Source: an uncultured Eubacteriales bacterium (GTDB lineage Bacteria; Bacillota; Clostridia; Christensenellales; CAG-138). Taken from it: a DNA stretch of 64,000 nucleotides. The stretch covers positions 62,001 to 126,000 of the forward strand of contig CADCJW010000002.1 in assembly GCA_902801845.1 (NCBI GenBank). The letters run 5' to 3'. The notes beneath the pieces are model-generated. The model made no database searches and was not told the origin of the DNA. It saw only the letters and a program-made list of their open reading frames with translations. Positions 18,304 through 25,940 of this stretch are shown one piece after another; position 1 is the stretch's first letter; every line of letters begins with the position of its first letter. The position numbers and the translations under genes were made by a program.

Positions 18304-19602
18304 TTATTTCCCCAACAGGGCCATGCCCTCGTCGATCTTCTTCTCGGAGGTGTCCAGGCACCTAAAGGCCAGCTCGGAGTTGTGGGCGCCCTCGGCGTTC
18401 TCCACATAGCAGAAGTCGAAGAACCACTGGGCCTCCCGATAGAGCTTGCGGACCGCGTCCAGCTCCTCCTCGGCCATCTTTCCCTCCGTCACGGCCGCCG
18501 CCAAGGCGTCCTTGAAGGCGGAGAGCTTGTTGCCCACCTCGGTCTCCCGGCCGGTCACCTTCTCCTGGATCTTATGGACCACGCTCACCATATCCGCGTC
18601 CTTGTGGCAGGTGGCGCAGGACTTGAGCAGCGTCTCGTTCTCCAGGGGGCTCACCAGCAGGTGGCTGTGGTAGACCGTGCCGTCCTCAGACTCCTCCAGC
18701 GGCATATGGCAATCGGCGCAGTTCAAGAGCTTGGCGTGCTTGCCGGTGAGGAAGGTCTCCGTCTCCGGGTGCTGGGCCTTGAGGAGCTTGGCGCCCGTGC
18801 TCTCCTGGGTCCAGTCGGAGAAGCCCACGGTGCCGTCGGGCAGGACCATCTCGTCGTAGTAGGCCAGGATCTTTTCGGGGGTCATGGCCTCCACGCTGTC
18901 ATAGGGCATCATGGTCTCCTTGTCCGCAGGGGTGAAGTAGTACTCAATATGGCACTGGCCGCAGGACAGGGTGGCCGGATCGATCTTCTGGGCGTTCTCC
19001 CCCAGGGCCTTGGTCACATAGCTGTGGGTCACCACCAGCTTGCCCTTTTCGCCCGCCTCGTTGCCGTGGCAGGTGTAGCAGCTCACGCTCTCCTCCATCA
19101 TGGCCATGGCCTCGTCGAAGGGGATCTTGTAGGCGCTGACGCCCTGATCGTTCACCAGCTTAGCGAAGTTGGGGGTCTTGCAGGTGAGACAGTTGGCCAG
19201 GGGCTTGGGTCGGGCCGTGTGAGCCACGTCCTCCAGGCAATACTCATGGCCCCGGGCGGAGCCGTACTCCTTGGCAAAACCGAAGCCCTCATAGATATTC
19301 TTGAGGTACGGGTCCTGATCGAGGTAATCCACGATGTAGCTGTTCTTCTTGTTGTCGCCCATGGTGGCCGCGATCTCGGGGTAGGCGGCCGCCCAGTCGG
19401 CGGCGTTGATGGTGCCGTCCTTGCTGGATGCCTTGGGCGCGTCCACGGTCTTGTAGGTCACGTCGGCACGGGTCAGGGGGGTGGTCCGATCGAGACGGAA
19501 CAGCAGATCCTTACCGCCTACAAGGCCGCCAATAAGCAGCACCGCAAATACCACGATGACCAGACCGATGAGCAGCTTGGCCGCTTGATTTCTCTTTTCC
19601 AT
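18304..19602 (-). CDS. nrfA: Pentaheme cytochrome c nitrite reductase NrfA
   Basis: A 432-residue ammonia-forming nitrite reductase, reducing nitrite with six electrons. Five c-type heme sites in order: CLTCK, where Lys is the active-site heme ligand peculiar to NrfA, then CYTCH, CGQCH, CADCH and CATCH. Other family marks are HSYVTK and the C-terminal AQWFFDFCYVENAEGAHN. An N-terminal helix (about 11-33) without a clear cleavage site should anchor it on the outer face. It starts 12 bases after rnfB with AAGGAGG, so it belongs to the rnf operon. No nrfH, the usual quinol dehydrogenase partner, and no cytochrome maturation gene is nearby. Confidence 0.96.
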   Translation of the reverse strand: MEKRNQAAKLLIGLVIVVFAVLLIGGLVGGKDLLFRLDRTTPLTRADVTYKTVDAPKASSKDGTINAADWAAAYPEIAATMGDNKKNSYIVDYLDQDPYLKNIYEGFGFAKEYGSARGHEYCLEDVAHTARPKPLANCLTCKTPNFAKLVNDQGVSAYKIPFDEAMAMMEESVSCYTCHGNEAGEKGKLVVTHSYVTKALGENAQKIDPATLSCGQCHIEYYFTPADKETMMPYDSVEAMTPEKILAYYDEMVLPDGTVGFSDWTQESTGAKLLKAQHPETETFLTGKHAKLLNCADCHMPLEESEDGTVYHSHLLVSPLENETLLKSCATCHKDADMVSVVHKIQEKVTGRETEVGNKLSAFKDALAAAVTEGKMAEEELDAVRKLYREAQWFFDFCYVENAEGAHNSELAFRCLDTSEKKIDEGMALLGK

Positions 19603-19614
19603 GCTTTGCCCTCC

Positions 19615-20409
19615 TTATTCTGCCAGAGGTCGGGTGATGACCTTAGCCGGACACTTCTCGGCGCACTTGCCGCACTGGGTGCACTTCTCGTAGGTGACCT
19701 TAGCCAGGCTCCCCTCCATGTGGATGGCATCGAACTCACACTGCTTCACGCAGAGGCTGCAGCCGATGCACCCGGCGGAGCAGACCTTTTTCACCAGAGG
19801 GCCCCTGTCCTTGTTCCGGCACTGGACCACCACGTGCTTGCTTTCCGGGATGAGTTCGATGAGACCCTTGGGGCAGGCCTTCACGCACAGGCCGCAGGCC
19901 ACGCACTTGCGCTGGTCCACCACGGCCACGCCGTCCACCATCCGGATGGCGCCCTGGGGGCAAACGGTCATGCAGGAACCGAGGCCCATGCAGCCGTAGT
20001 CGCATTCGCCCACGTTGATCCCCGCCAGAGCCGCCGCCCGGCAGTCGGTGATGCCCACGTAGTTGCCCTGCTTATGGGTGTGCTCGCAGGTGCCCTTGCA
20101 GCGGACGAAGGCCACCTTGCGCTCCAGCACTTCGGCCTCCTTGCCCATGATGCCGCCGATCTTCTCGGCGCATGCCGCACCGCCTACGGGACAGCCGTTC
20201 ACCGGCGCTTCCCCGGTGACGATGGCCGCCGCCATGGCGTCACAGCCCGCATAGCCGCAGGCGCCGCAGTTGTTGCCGGGCAAACACTCCCGCACGGCCG
20301 CCTCCCGCTCGTCCACGGGCACGTAGAATTTCTTGCCCGCAAAGACCAGGCCGGCGCCCACGATGATGCCGATGACCACGATCACGATCGTCGTTATGAG
20401 AATAACCAT
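19615..20409 (-). CDS. rnfB: Rnf complex subunit B, polyferredoxin
   Basis: A 264-residue subunit with one N-terminal membrane helix (1-25) and a cytoplasmic iron-sulfur part that accepts electrons from reduced ferredoxin. The RnfB-specific 4Fe-4S motif NNCGACGYAGCDAMA (about 46-60, closed by CPVGG) is followed by four more ferredoxin-like Cys groups: CDYGCMGLGSCMTVCP, CVACGLCVKACPKG, CSAGCIGCSLCVKQC and CTQCGKCAEKCP. It is the last rnf gene before nrfA. The lysine-rich NrfA start follows with almost no gap. Confidence 0.96.
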   Translation of the reverse strand: MVILITTIVIVVIGIIVGAGLVFAGKKFYVPVDEREAAVRECLPGNNCGACGYAGCDAMAAAIVTGEAPVNGCPVGGAACAEKIGGIMGKEAEVLERKVAFVRCKGTCEHTHKQGNYVGITDCRAAALAGINVGECDYGCMGLGSCMTVCPQGAIRMVDGVAVVDQRKCVACGLCVKACPKGLIELIPESKHVVVQCRNKDRGPLVKKVCSAGCIGCSLCVKQCEFDAIHMEGSLAKVTYEKCTQCGKCAEKCPAKVITRPLAE

Positions 20410-20424
20410 ACCGCTTTACCTCCC

Positions 20425-21006
20425 TCAGAACGACAGCTTGGAGAAGCCGATGAACGCGATGGACATGAGGGCCGCCGAGATGAGGACGATGGGCGCACCG
20501 CGAAGGGGCGCGGGCAGATCCTCCTCCCGGATGCGGGACCGGATCCCGGCGAGGAGCACGATGGCCAGGGTATAGCCAACGGCGGAGCTGAAGCCGGAGA
20601 CCACGCTCTCGATGAAGGTGTAGCCGCTCATGGCGTTGAGCTGAGCGATGCCCAGCACGGCGCAGTTGGTGGTGATGAGGGGCAGGTAGATGCCCAGCGC
20701 TTTATAGATGGCCGGGGAGCTCTTCTTGAGGAACATCTCCACGATCTGTACCAGGGCCGCGATGACCAGGATGAAGACGATGGTCTGCATGAATTCCAGG
20801 CCGAAGGGCACCAAAATGTAGTCGTTGAGAAGGCTGGCTACGGCGGAGGCGATGGTCATGACAAAGATGACCGCCACGCCCAAGCTGGCCGAAGCCTTCA
20901 TCTGCTTGGAGACGCCCAGGAAGGAGCAGACGCCCCAGAACCGGCTCAGCAGCACGTTGTTCACCAGGGCGCTGCTGATGATGATGAGGATCAGGCTGTT
21001 GTTCAT
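20425..21006 (-). CDS. rnfA: Rnf complex subunit A
   Basis: A 193-residue six-helix membrane subunit. Two pseudo-symmetric Cys sites are visible, SRFWGVCSFLGVS near residue 26 and TTNCAVLGIAQL near 113; with their counterparts in RnfE they hold the intramembrane 2Fe-2S cluster known from Rnf/Nqr structures. Its start overlaps the rnfE stop codon (ATGA). Length and motifs are conventional. Confidence 0.96.
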   Translation of the reverse strand: MNNSLILIIISSALVNNVLLSRFWGVCSFLGVSKQMKASASLGVAVIFVMTIASAVASLLNDYILVPFGLEFMQTIVFILVIAALVQIVEMFLKKSSPAIYKALGIYLPLITTNCAVLGIAQLNAMSGYTFIESVVSGFSSAVGYTLAIVLLAGIRSRIREEDLPAPLRGAPIVLISAALMSIAFIGFSKLSF

Positions 21007-21686
21007 TTGGCTTCCTCCTTCCGCTCGTCACACTGCATGGCGCAGGCGGCGCAGTTGCCGTTGCAGCCGTCGCTCTCCACCAGCTGCCGCTGCCGGGTCT
21101 TGATGCCGATGGCGTTCATAATGATGATGAACAGGGCGATGACCAGGTACGCGCCCGGAGGCAGGCTGAAGATAGCCACGGGAGACACGCTCTCAGGGAG
21201 CACCTGCATGCCGAAGAGGGTCCCTTTGCCCAGGATCTCCCGGAGGGAGCCTGCCAGCGTCAGGGCTATGGTGAACCCAAGGCCCATACCGATGGCGTCC
21301 ATGATGGCGAGCCCCGGTTCATGCTTGTTGGCGTAGGCCTCGGCCCGGCCCAGGATGATGCAGTTCACCACGATCAGGGGGATGAACTGGCCCAGGGCCT
21401 TGTCTACGGCGGGCAGATACGCCTTGATGATGAGCTGGGTCACGGTGACCAGGGAGGCCACGATCACGATGTAGGCGGGCAGCCGAACCTCGTTGGGGAT
21501 CCGCTTGCGCAGGATGGAGATGATCAGGTTGGAGAAGATCAGCACCGCCATGGTGGACAGGCCCATGCTCACGCCGTTGATGGCGGCGGTGGACACGGCC
21601 AGGGTGGGGCACATGCCCAGCATGAGCACCATGGTGGGGTTCTCCTTGATGAGGCCGTTATACAGCCGTTCCATATACTTGTTCAT
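21003..21686 (-). CDS. rnfE: Rnf complex subunit E with a Cys-rich tail
   Basis: A 227-residue six-helix paralogue of RnfA. Cluster-binding sites are LGMCPTLAVSTAA near residue 26 and VVNCIILGRAEAYANKHEP near 108. After the last helix there is an extra cytoplasmic tail, ESDGCNGNCAACAMQCDERK, with four Cys spaced C-x3-C-x2-C-x3-C; it could hold a metal or an additional cluster, but nothing in the sequence proves that. One base separates its ATG from the stop codon of the upstream rnfDG gene. Confidence 0.95.
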   Translation of the reverse strand: MNKYMERLYNGLIKENPTMVLMLGMCPTLAVSTAAINGVSMGLSTMAVLIFSNLIISILRKRIPNEVRLPAYIVIVASLVTVTQLIIKAYLPAVDKALGQFIPLIVVNCIILGRAEAYANKHEPGLAIMDAIGMGLGFTIALTLAGSLREILGKGTLFGMQVLPESVSPVAIFSLPPGAYLVIALFIIIMNAIGIKTRQRQLVESDGCNGNCAACAMQCDERKEEAK

Positions 21687-21687
21687 A

Positions 21688-23274
21688 TCAGTTTCCTCCC
21701 TGCATCACGCTGTGGAAGAAGTCGAGACCAGCGTTCACCGCGTTGACCACGGCCCCCGAGGTGGTGGAGGCGCCGGAGATGGCGTCGATCACGTTGTCCC
21801 CGGTGACGCCGCCCTTGTTGTGGACGAACTGGGTCACCTGCCGATCGGCGAACTGGCCCTTGAAGGCCGGCTCGTCGGCCAGCATGCCCATGCCCGGGGT
21901 CTCGGTGAGCTCGGTGAAGGCGATGCCCAGGACCTTGCCCGTGGCATCGAGGCCCAGAGACAAGGTCACGTTGCCGTCATAGCCGTCGCCGCTGGTGACG
22001 CTCAGGGCGTAGCCCACGGTGTTGCCCGCGGCATCCTTGGCCACGAAAGCTTCGTTCACATAGGCTTTGCCGAACTTGGTGCCGTAGACCTGGCCGTCCA
22101 GGGCCTGGATGGCCGCGTCCGCCGCCTCGTCATGCTCGAAGCTGACCGCTTCCGGGACCACCGTGCCATAGGCGGCCGCCTTGGCTGCATCCTCATGGGC
22201 TTCGATGGTGCCGCGGGTCATGGAGTAGACGCCGGAGAGGGCCACGCCGGAGAACAGGGCGATGAGGACCAGGGCGATGACGGGCTTGGGGATCCGCTGC
22301 TTAAGGGGCGGAAGCTTCACGCCGCTGGCCGCCCGGATGGCCTTCCTGCGATAGGCGTAGGGCTTGGGAATGATGTACATGTCGATCAGGGGCGTGAAGA
22401 GGTTGCCGATGATGACGGAGTAGCTAAAGTAGTCCACCTTGCCCAATATGCGGAACAGGGCTCCCAGCACGCCGATGAGGCAACCGTAGACCAGCTGGCC
22501 CAAACGGCTCACGGGGGAGGTGGTGTAGTCCGTGGCCATAAAGAAGGCGCCCATGACCACGCCGCCGCCGCAGAGCTGAGCCGCCAGGTACGCGGGGTCG
22601 AAGCCCCGACCGCCGAAGAGGCCCATGATGAGGGTGAAGCCGCCCAGCACGGAGAAGCAGATCTCCCCGTGGATGATGTCGAGGCCCCACAGCACCAACC
22701 CGCCGATGAGCAGCGCCACGATGGAGCTGCCGATGACGCCGGTGGAGGTGCCCAGGAACATGGATGTCACGTTCAGCTTAGCCGGGATGCCCTTGCTCAT
22801 GGCGTCGGACAGCACGGCCAAGGGGGTGGCGGAGCTGACGCCGTCCAGAGCCGGGAACTGGGTCATGGCCTTGCCGAAGGACAGCAGCAGGAAGCAGCGA
22901 CCGGCCAGAGCCGGGTTGATGAAGTTCTTGCCCAGGCCGCCAAAGCAGCACTTGGCCACCAGGATGGCGAACACGGAGCCCAGGATGGGGTATGCCACCG
23001 GGGTGCTGGGGGACAGGGACAGAGCAAGAAGCATGCCCGTCACCGCCGCACTGCCGTCCGTGATGGACAAAGGCCGCTTCGTCACCAGGCAGAAGAGGGC
23101 TTCCGTGCTCACCGCCGCCAGGATGGAGGCCAGGATCACGAACAGGGCGTTCCACCCGTAGACGATCACGCCCACCGCCGCCGCCGGGACCAGGCTCAGC
23201 AGCACCGTGTGCATGATGAAGGAGGTGGTCCACCGATCCCGTACATGGGGGCTCGCGGATAGATTCAATGTCAT
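21688..23274 (-). CDS. Rnf complex subunits D and G as one fused protein
   Basis: A single 528-residue reading frame covers what are normally two genes. Residues 1 to about 312 are RnfD: many membrane helices, and DGVSSATPLA near 150, where Thr is the expected covalent FMN site. After a KLPPLKQRIPK linker comes RnfG (about 325-528): one membrane helix (VIALVLIALFSGVALSGVY), then an outer domain with TETPGMGM and DAISGASTTSGAVVNAVN, the second ApbE-type flavinylation motif; the acceptor position reads SGAS, Ser in place of the commoner Thr. No frameshift or internal stop separates the halves. Both FMN-bearing parts would be delivered in 1:1 ratio. Confidence 0.93.
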   Translation of the reverse strand: MTLNLSASPHVRDRWTTSFIMHTVLLSLVPAAAVGVIVYGWNALFVILASILAAVSTEALFCLVTKRPLSITDGSAAVTGMLLALSLSPSTPVAYPILGSVFAILVAKCCFGGLGKNFINPALAGRCFLLLSFGKAMTQFPALDGVSSATPLAVLSDAMSKGIPAKLNVTSMFLGTSTGVIGSSIVALLIGGLVLWGLDIIHGEICFSVLGGFTLIMGLFGGRGFDPAYLAAQLCGGGVVMGAFFMATDYTTSPVSRLGQLVYGCLIGVLGALFRILGKVDYFSYSVIIGNLFTPLIDMYIIPKPYAYRRKAIRAASGVKLPPLKQRIPKPVIALVLIALFSGVALSGVYSMTRGTIEAHEDAAKAAAYGTVVPEAVSFEHDEAADAAIQALDGQVYGTKFGKAYVNEAFVAKDAAGNTVGYALSVTSGDGYDGNVTLSLGLDATGKVLGIAFTELTETPGMGMLADEPAFKGQFADRQVTQFVHNKGGVTGDNVIDAISGASTTSGAVVNAVNAGLDFFHSVMQGGN

Positions 23275-23277
23275 AGC

Positions 23278-24636
23278 TTACTTCCCTCCCCCCTGGGCTG
23301 CCTGAGCCGCCCGTTTCTTGGCCAGTATCTCCGCCTTGACCTGCTTGAAGGACTGGGTCAAAGGCCGCTTGGCCGGACAGATATAGGTGCAGGAACCGCA
23401 GAAGATGCAATCAAGGCCGTAGAGCTTCTTTTCGTATCGCTCCATGTCTCCGGCGATGATGGCGTCGGCCATCATCTGGGGCATGAGGCCGTTGGGGCAG
23501 ACCGTGGTGCACCGGCCGCAATGGAGGCAGGTAGTGAGCTTAAGCTCCGCCGCTTCCACTTCGTCCTCAAGAAGCACGGTCACCGCATTGGTAGTCTTGG
23601 TGATGGGCACATCCAGGGTGCTCACCGCGAGGCCCATCATGGGGCCGCCGGAAATGACCTTCTTGGGCTCCACGCCCGCCTTGAGACCGCCTGCCGCCTC
23701 GATCATCTCGGCGAAGCTGGTGCCGTCCCGGGCGATGAAGTTGGAGGGGTTCTGGACGCCTTCGCCGGTGACGCTGATCACGTGGCGGAAGAGGGGCTCG
23801 TTATAGAGGACGGCCCGGCCAATGGCGTAGATGGTGCCCACGTTGTCCACGATGCAGCCCACGTCCGCCGGAAGCTTGGAGGTGGGATAATCCACCCCGG
23901 CGATGACGCTGATAAGGCTGCGCTCGCCGCCCTGGGGGTACTTGGTGCGAAGCTTCTGGACCCGCAGGCGGGAATAACCCTTCACGGCCATCTCCATGGC
24001 GGCGATGGCTTCGGGCTTGTTGGCCTCGATACCGATGACGCCCTCGGCGTTGGGGAAGAGCCGCAGAATGATCTCCATGCCCTCCACGATCTCCTTGCCG
24101 TAGCCCCGCATGAGCTGATCGTTGCAGGTGATGTAGGGCTCACACTCGGCGCCGTTGGCGATCAGGTACTTGATCTTGAGCGGCTCTTTGGGCGCCAGCT
24201 TTACATGGGTGGGGAAACCGGCGCCGCCCAGGCCAGTGATGCCCGCCGCAGACACCCGGCGAAGGATCTCCTCGTTGGTGATATTGGTGATGTCCTGCCG
24301 CTCCCCGAAGGTGCCGGTCTCGGTGTACTGGCCGTCGTTGTCGATGACGACGCACTCCTGCAGCACGCCGGCAATGGTGCGGCGCTTCTCCACCGCTTTC
24401 ACCGTGCCGGAGCAGGACGAGATCACGTTGGCGGAAACGAAGCCGTCCGCCTCCGCGATGCACTGGCCCACCAACACGGCGTCCCCTTTCTTCACGATGG
24501 CTTTGGCCGGTTTGCCGATGTGCTGGGCCAGGGGAAAGACCATCTCTCCCTTGGCGTCGAATACGCGCAGCGATGCTTCCTTGCTCAGTTCCTTGTGGCC
24601 CTTAGGATGCACACCGCCGCGAAAGGTGTCCCTCAC
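23278..24636 (-). CDS. rnfC: Rnf complex subunit C, NADH-binding
   Basis: A 452-residue peripheral cytoplasmic subunit where NAD+ is reduced (or NADH oxidised). Visible: the N-terminal barrel-like domain with FRGGVHP, the nucleotide/FMN region GITGLGGAGFPTHVKL and NGAECEPYITCND, a SLBB-like stretch, and two 4Fe-4S sites, CLHCGRCTTVCPNG and CIFCGSCTYICPAKRPL. The start is GTG, with AAGGAGG eight bases upstream. It is the first gene of the operon rnfC-DG-E-A-B-nrfA and lies three bases ahead of the fused DG gene. Confidence 0.96.
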   Translation of the reverse strand: MRDTFRGGVHPKGHKELSKEASLRVFDAKGEMVFPLAQHIGKPAKAIVKKGDAVLVGQCIAEADGFVSANVISSCSGTVKAVEKRRTIAGVLQECVVIDNDGQYTETGTFGERQDITNITNEEILRRVSAAGITGLGGAGFPTHVKLAPKEPLKIKYLIANGAECEPYITCNDQLMRGYGKEIVEGMEIILRLFPNAEGVIGIEANKPEAIAAMEMAVKGYSRLRVQKLRTKYPQGGERSLISVIAGVDYPTSKLPADVGCIVDNVGTIYAIGRAVLYNEPLFRHVISVTGEGVQNPSNFIARDGTSFAEMIEAAGGLKAGVEPKKVISGGPMMGLAVSTLDVPITKTTNAVTVLLEDEVEAAELKLTTCLHCGRCTTVCPNGLMPQMMADAIIAGDMERYEKKLYGLDCIFCGSCTYICPAKRPLTQSFKQVKAEILAKKRAAQAAQGGGK

Positions 24637-24720
24637 GATCGATCCCTCCTTCGTTACGAATTGTCATACGCCGAACCACGGCGCGCAAAAACAAGCAGAG
24701 CAACTGTATACTCTTTCATA

Positions 24721-24749
24721 AGAATAGCAAACCCAACGGGATTTGTAAA
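24721..24749 (-). promoter_or_regulatory. Promoter of the rnf-nrfA operon
   Basis: TTTACA (24744-24749) and TATTCT (24721-24726), 17 bp apart, about 85 bases upstream of the rnfC GTG. No clear operator repeat was seen in the leader. Confidence 0.55.
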
Positions 24750-24867
24750 CAACCGGGACGGTTTTTCCCGAAAATTGTTTTGTCGGGGCCGCCGCCTGAC
24801 GCTCCCTCTTCCCCGATCCCGCCCATCGTGGTATACTGATATAAAGACCCATCATAGGAGGACGACT

Positions 24868-25860
24868 ATGCACACGAACCCGCAGGAACTGGTGGCCCGA
24901 TTCATCGAGGCCCGGGACGCGATCCGCGCCGCCTTTCGGCTGGAGAACGACTACGCCTACCCCGTCTGCGCCCACATCTTTTTGGCCGCCCATCGACCGG
25001 TGGAGGCGGAGAAGCTGGACCGGTGCAAGGCCCTGATAAAGAGCACCACCGGCCCCTTTTCCAGCTTTCGGGGGAACATCCGGCTGCCCCTGATCTGCAT
25101 GCTGGCGGCGGGAGACGATCCGGAGGGCCGGTGGGATAGGACCCAGCGATACTATAAGGCCCTGAAGGAAGATTTCTTCAGTTCCGAATATCTGGCTCTG
25201 GCGGCCCTGCTCCTCGGGGACACCGTGAAGGAGGCGGACGTGCCGGCCCTGGCGGACCGGGGCAAGGCCCTCTATGGGCGCATGCGAAAGGAGCATCCCT
25301 TCCTCACCGGACAGGAGGACAGCGTGTTCGCCCTGCTCCTTGCCGAGAGCTCCCGCAGCGACGACGAGCTCATCGAGGACATGGAAGCATGCTACGCCCT
25401 GCTGGACGAGCGGTTCCCCAAGGGGGACGGGCTCCAGACCGCCTCCCACGTGCTGGCCCTGTCCGATCAGGCGCCGGAGGAGAAGGCACGGCGGATGATC
25501 GAGCTCTTCGACGGCATCCTGGCTGCCGGCGGCAAGTATGGAAAGGATCGGCAGCTGCCCATCCTGGCGGTCCTGTCCCTTTCGGAGGGGAGTGTGGAGG
25601 AGCTGTCTTCGGGCATCCTGGAGATCGACGGCCTTCTTTCGGTGCAGAAGGGGTATCGGGGGATCCTGGGCCTCGACAGGCGGACCCGGACCATGCATGC
25701 CGCCATGCTCCTGTCCCTGCCCGACCGGCAGCCGGAGCTCATGAGCGCCACCGCCCAGCAGGCCACCCTGGCCATGATCGCCGCCCAGCAAGCCCTTATG
25801 TGCGCCGTGGTCGCCAGCTCCGCCGCCTCCAGCGCGGCGGCATCGAGCGCCAGCCATTGA
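24868..25860 (+). CDS. DUF4003 family protein
   Basis: A 330-residue cytoplasmic protein matching the Firmicutes family DUF4003, whose function is not known. Recognisable parts are the N-terminal LVARFIEARDAIRAAFRLEN, the LIKSTTGPFSSFRGNIRLPL block, KEDFFSSEYLALAALLL, and a very Ala/Ser-rich tail (AAQQALMCAVVASSAASSAA). It is all-helical in appearance with no signal peptide or membrane segment. TAGGAGG precedes the ATG by seven bases and a TATACT box lies at 24832, though without a good -35. It is divergent from the rnf operon and monocistronic. Confidence 0.75.
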   Translation: MHTNPQELVARFIEARDAIRAAFRLENDYAYPVCAHIFLAAHRPVEAEKLDRCKALIKSTTGPFSSFRGNIRLPLICMLAAGDDPEGRWDRTQRYYKALKEDFFSSEYLALAALLLGDTVKEADVPALADRGKALYGRMRKEHPFLTGQEDSVFALLLAESSRSDDELIEDMEACYALLDERFPKGDGLQTASHVLALSDQAPEEKARRMIELFDGILAAGGKYGKDRQLPILAVLSLSEGSVEELSSGILEIDGLLSVQKGYRGILGLDRRTRTMHAAMLLSLPDRQPELMSATAQQATLAMIAAQQALMCAVVASSAASSAAASSASH

Positions 25861-25892
25861 AAGGGAATATAGCAGACAAAACAAAACGTAAG

Positions 25893-25929
25893 GAGGATAG
25901 GCTTTTCGCACCTATCCCTCTCTGTTTTT
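25893..25929 (+). terminator. Intrinsic terminator after the DUF4003 gene
   Basis: GGATAGG / CCTATCC stem with a nine-base loop, followed by CTCTCTGTTTTT. It lies between convergent genes. Confidence 0.7.
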
Positions 25930-25940
25930 CTTGAGCTTCT

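Noticed and set aside
17752..21336. A plus-strand frame of 1194 codons opposite the Sua5, nrfA and rnf genes
   Set aside because: Low-complexity Gly/His/Leu-rich product with no known domain; it is the usual antisense open frame of GC-rich coding DNA, and the minus-strand genes are certain.
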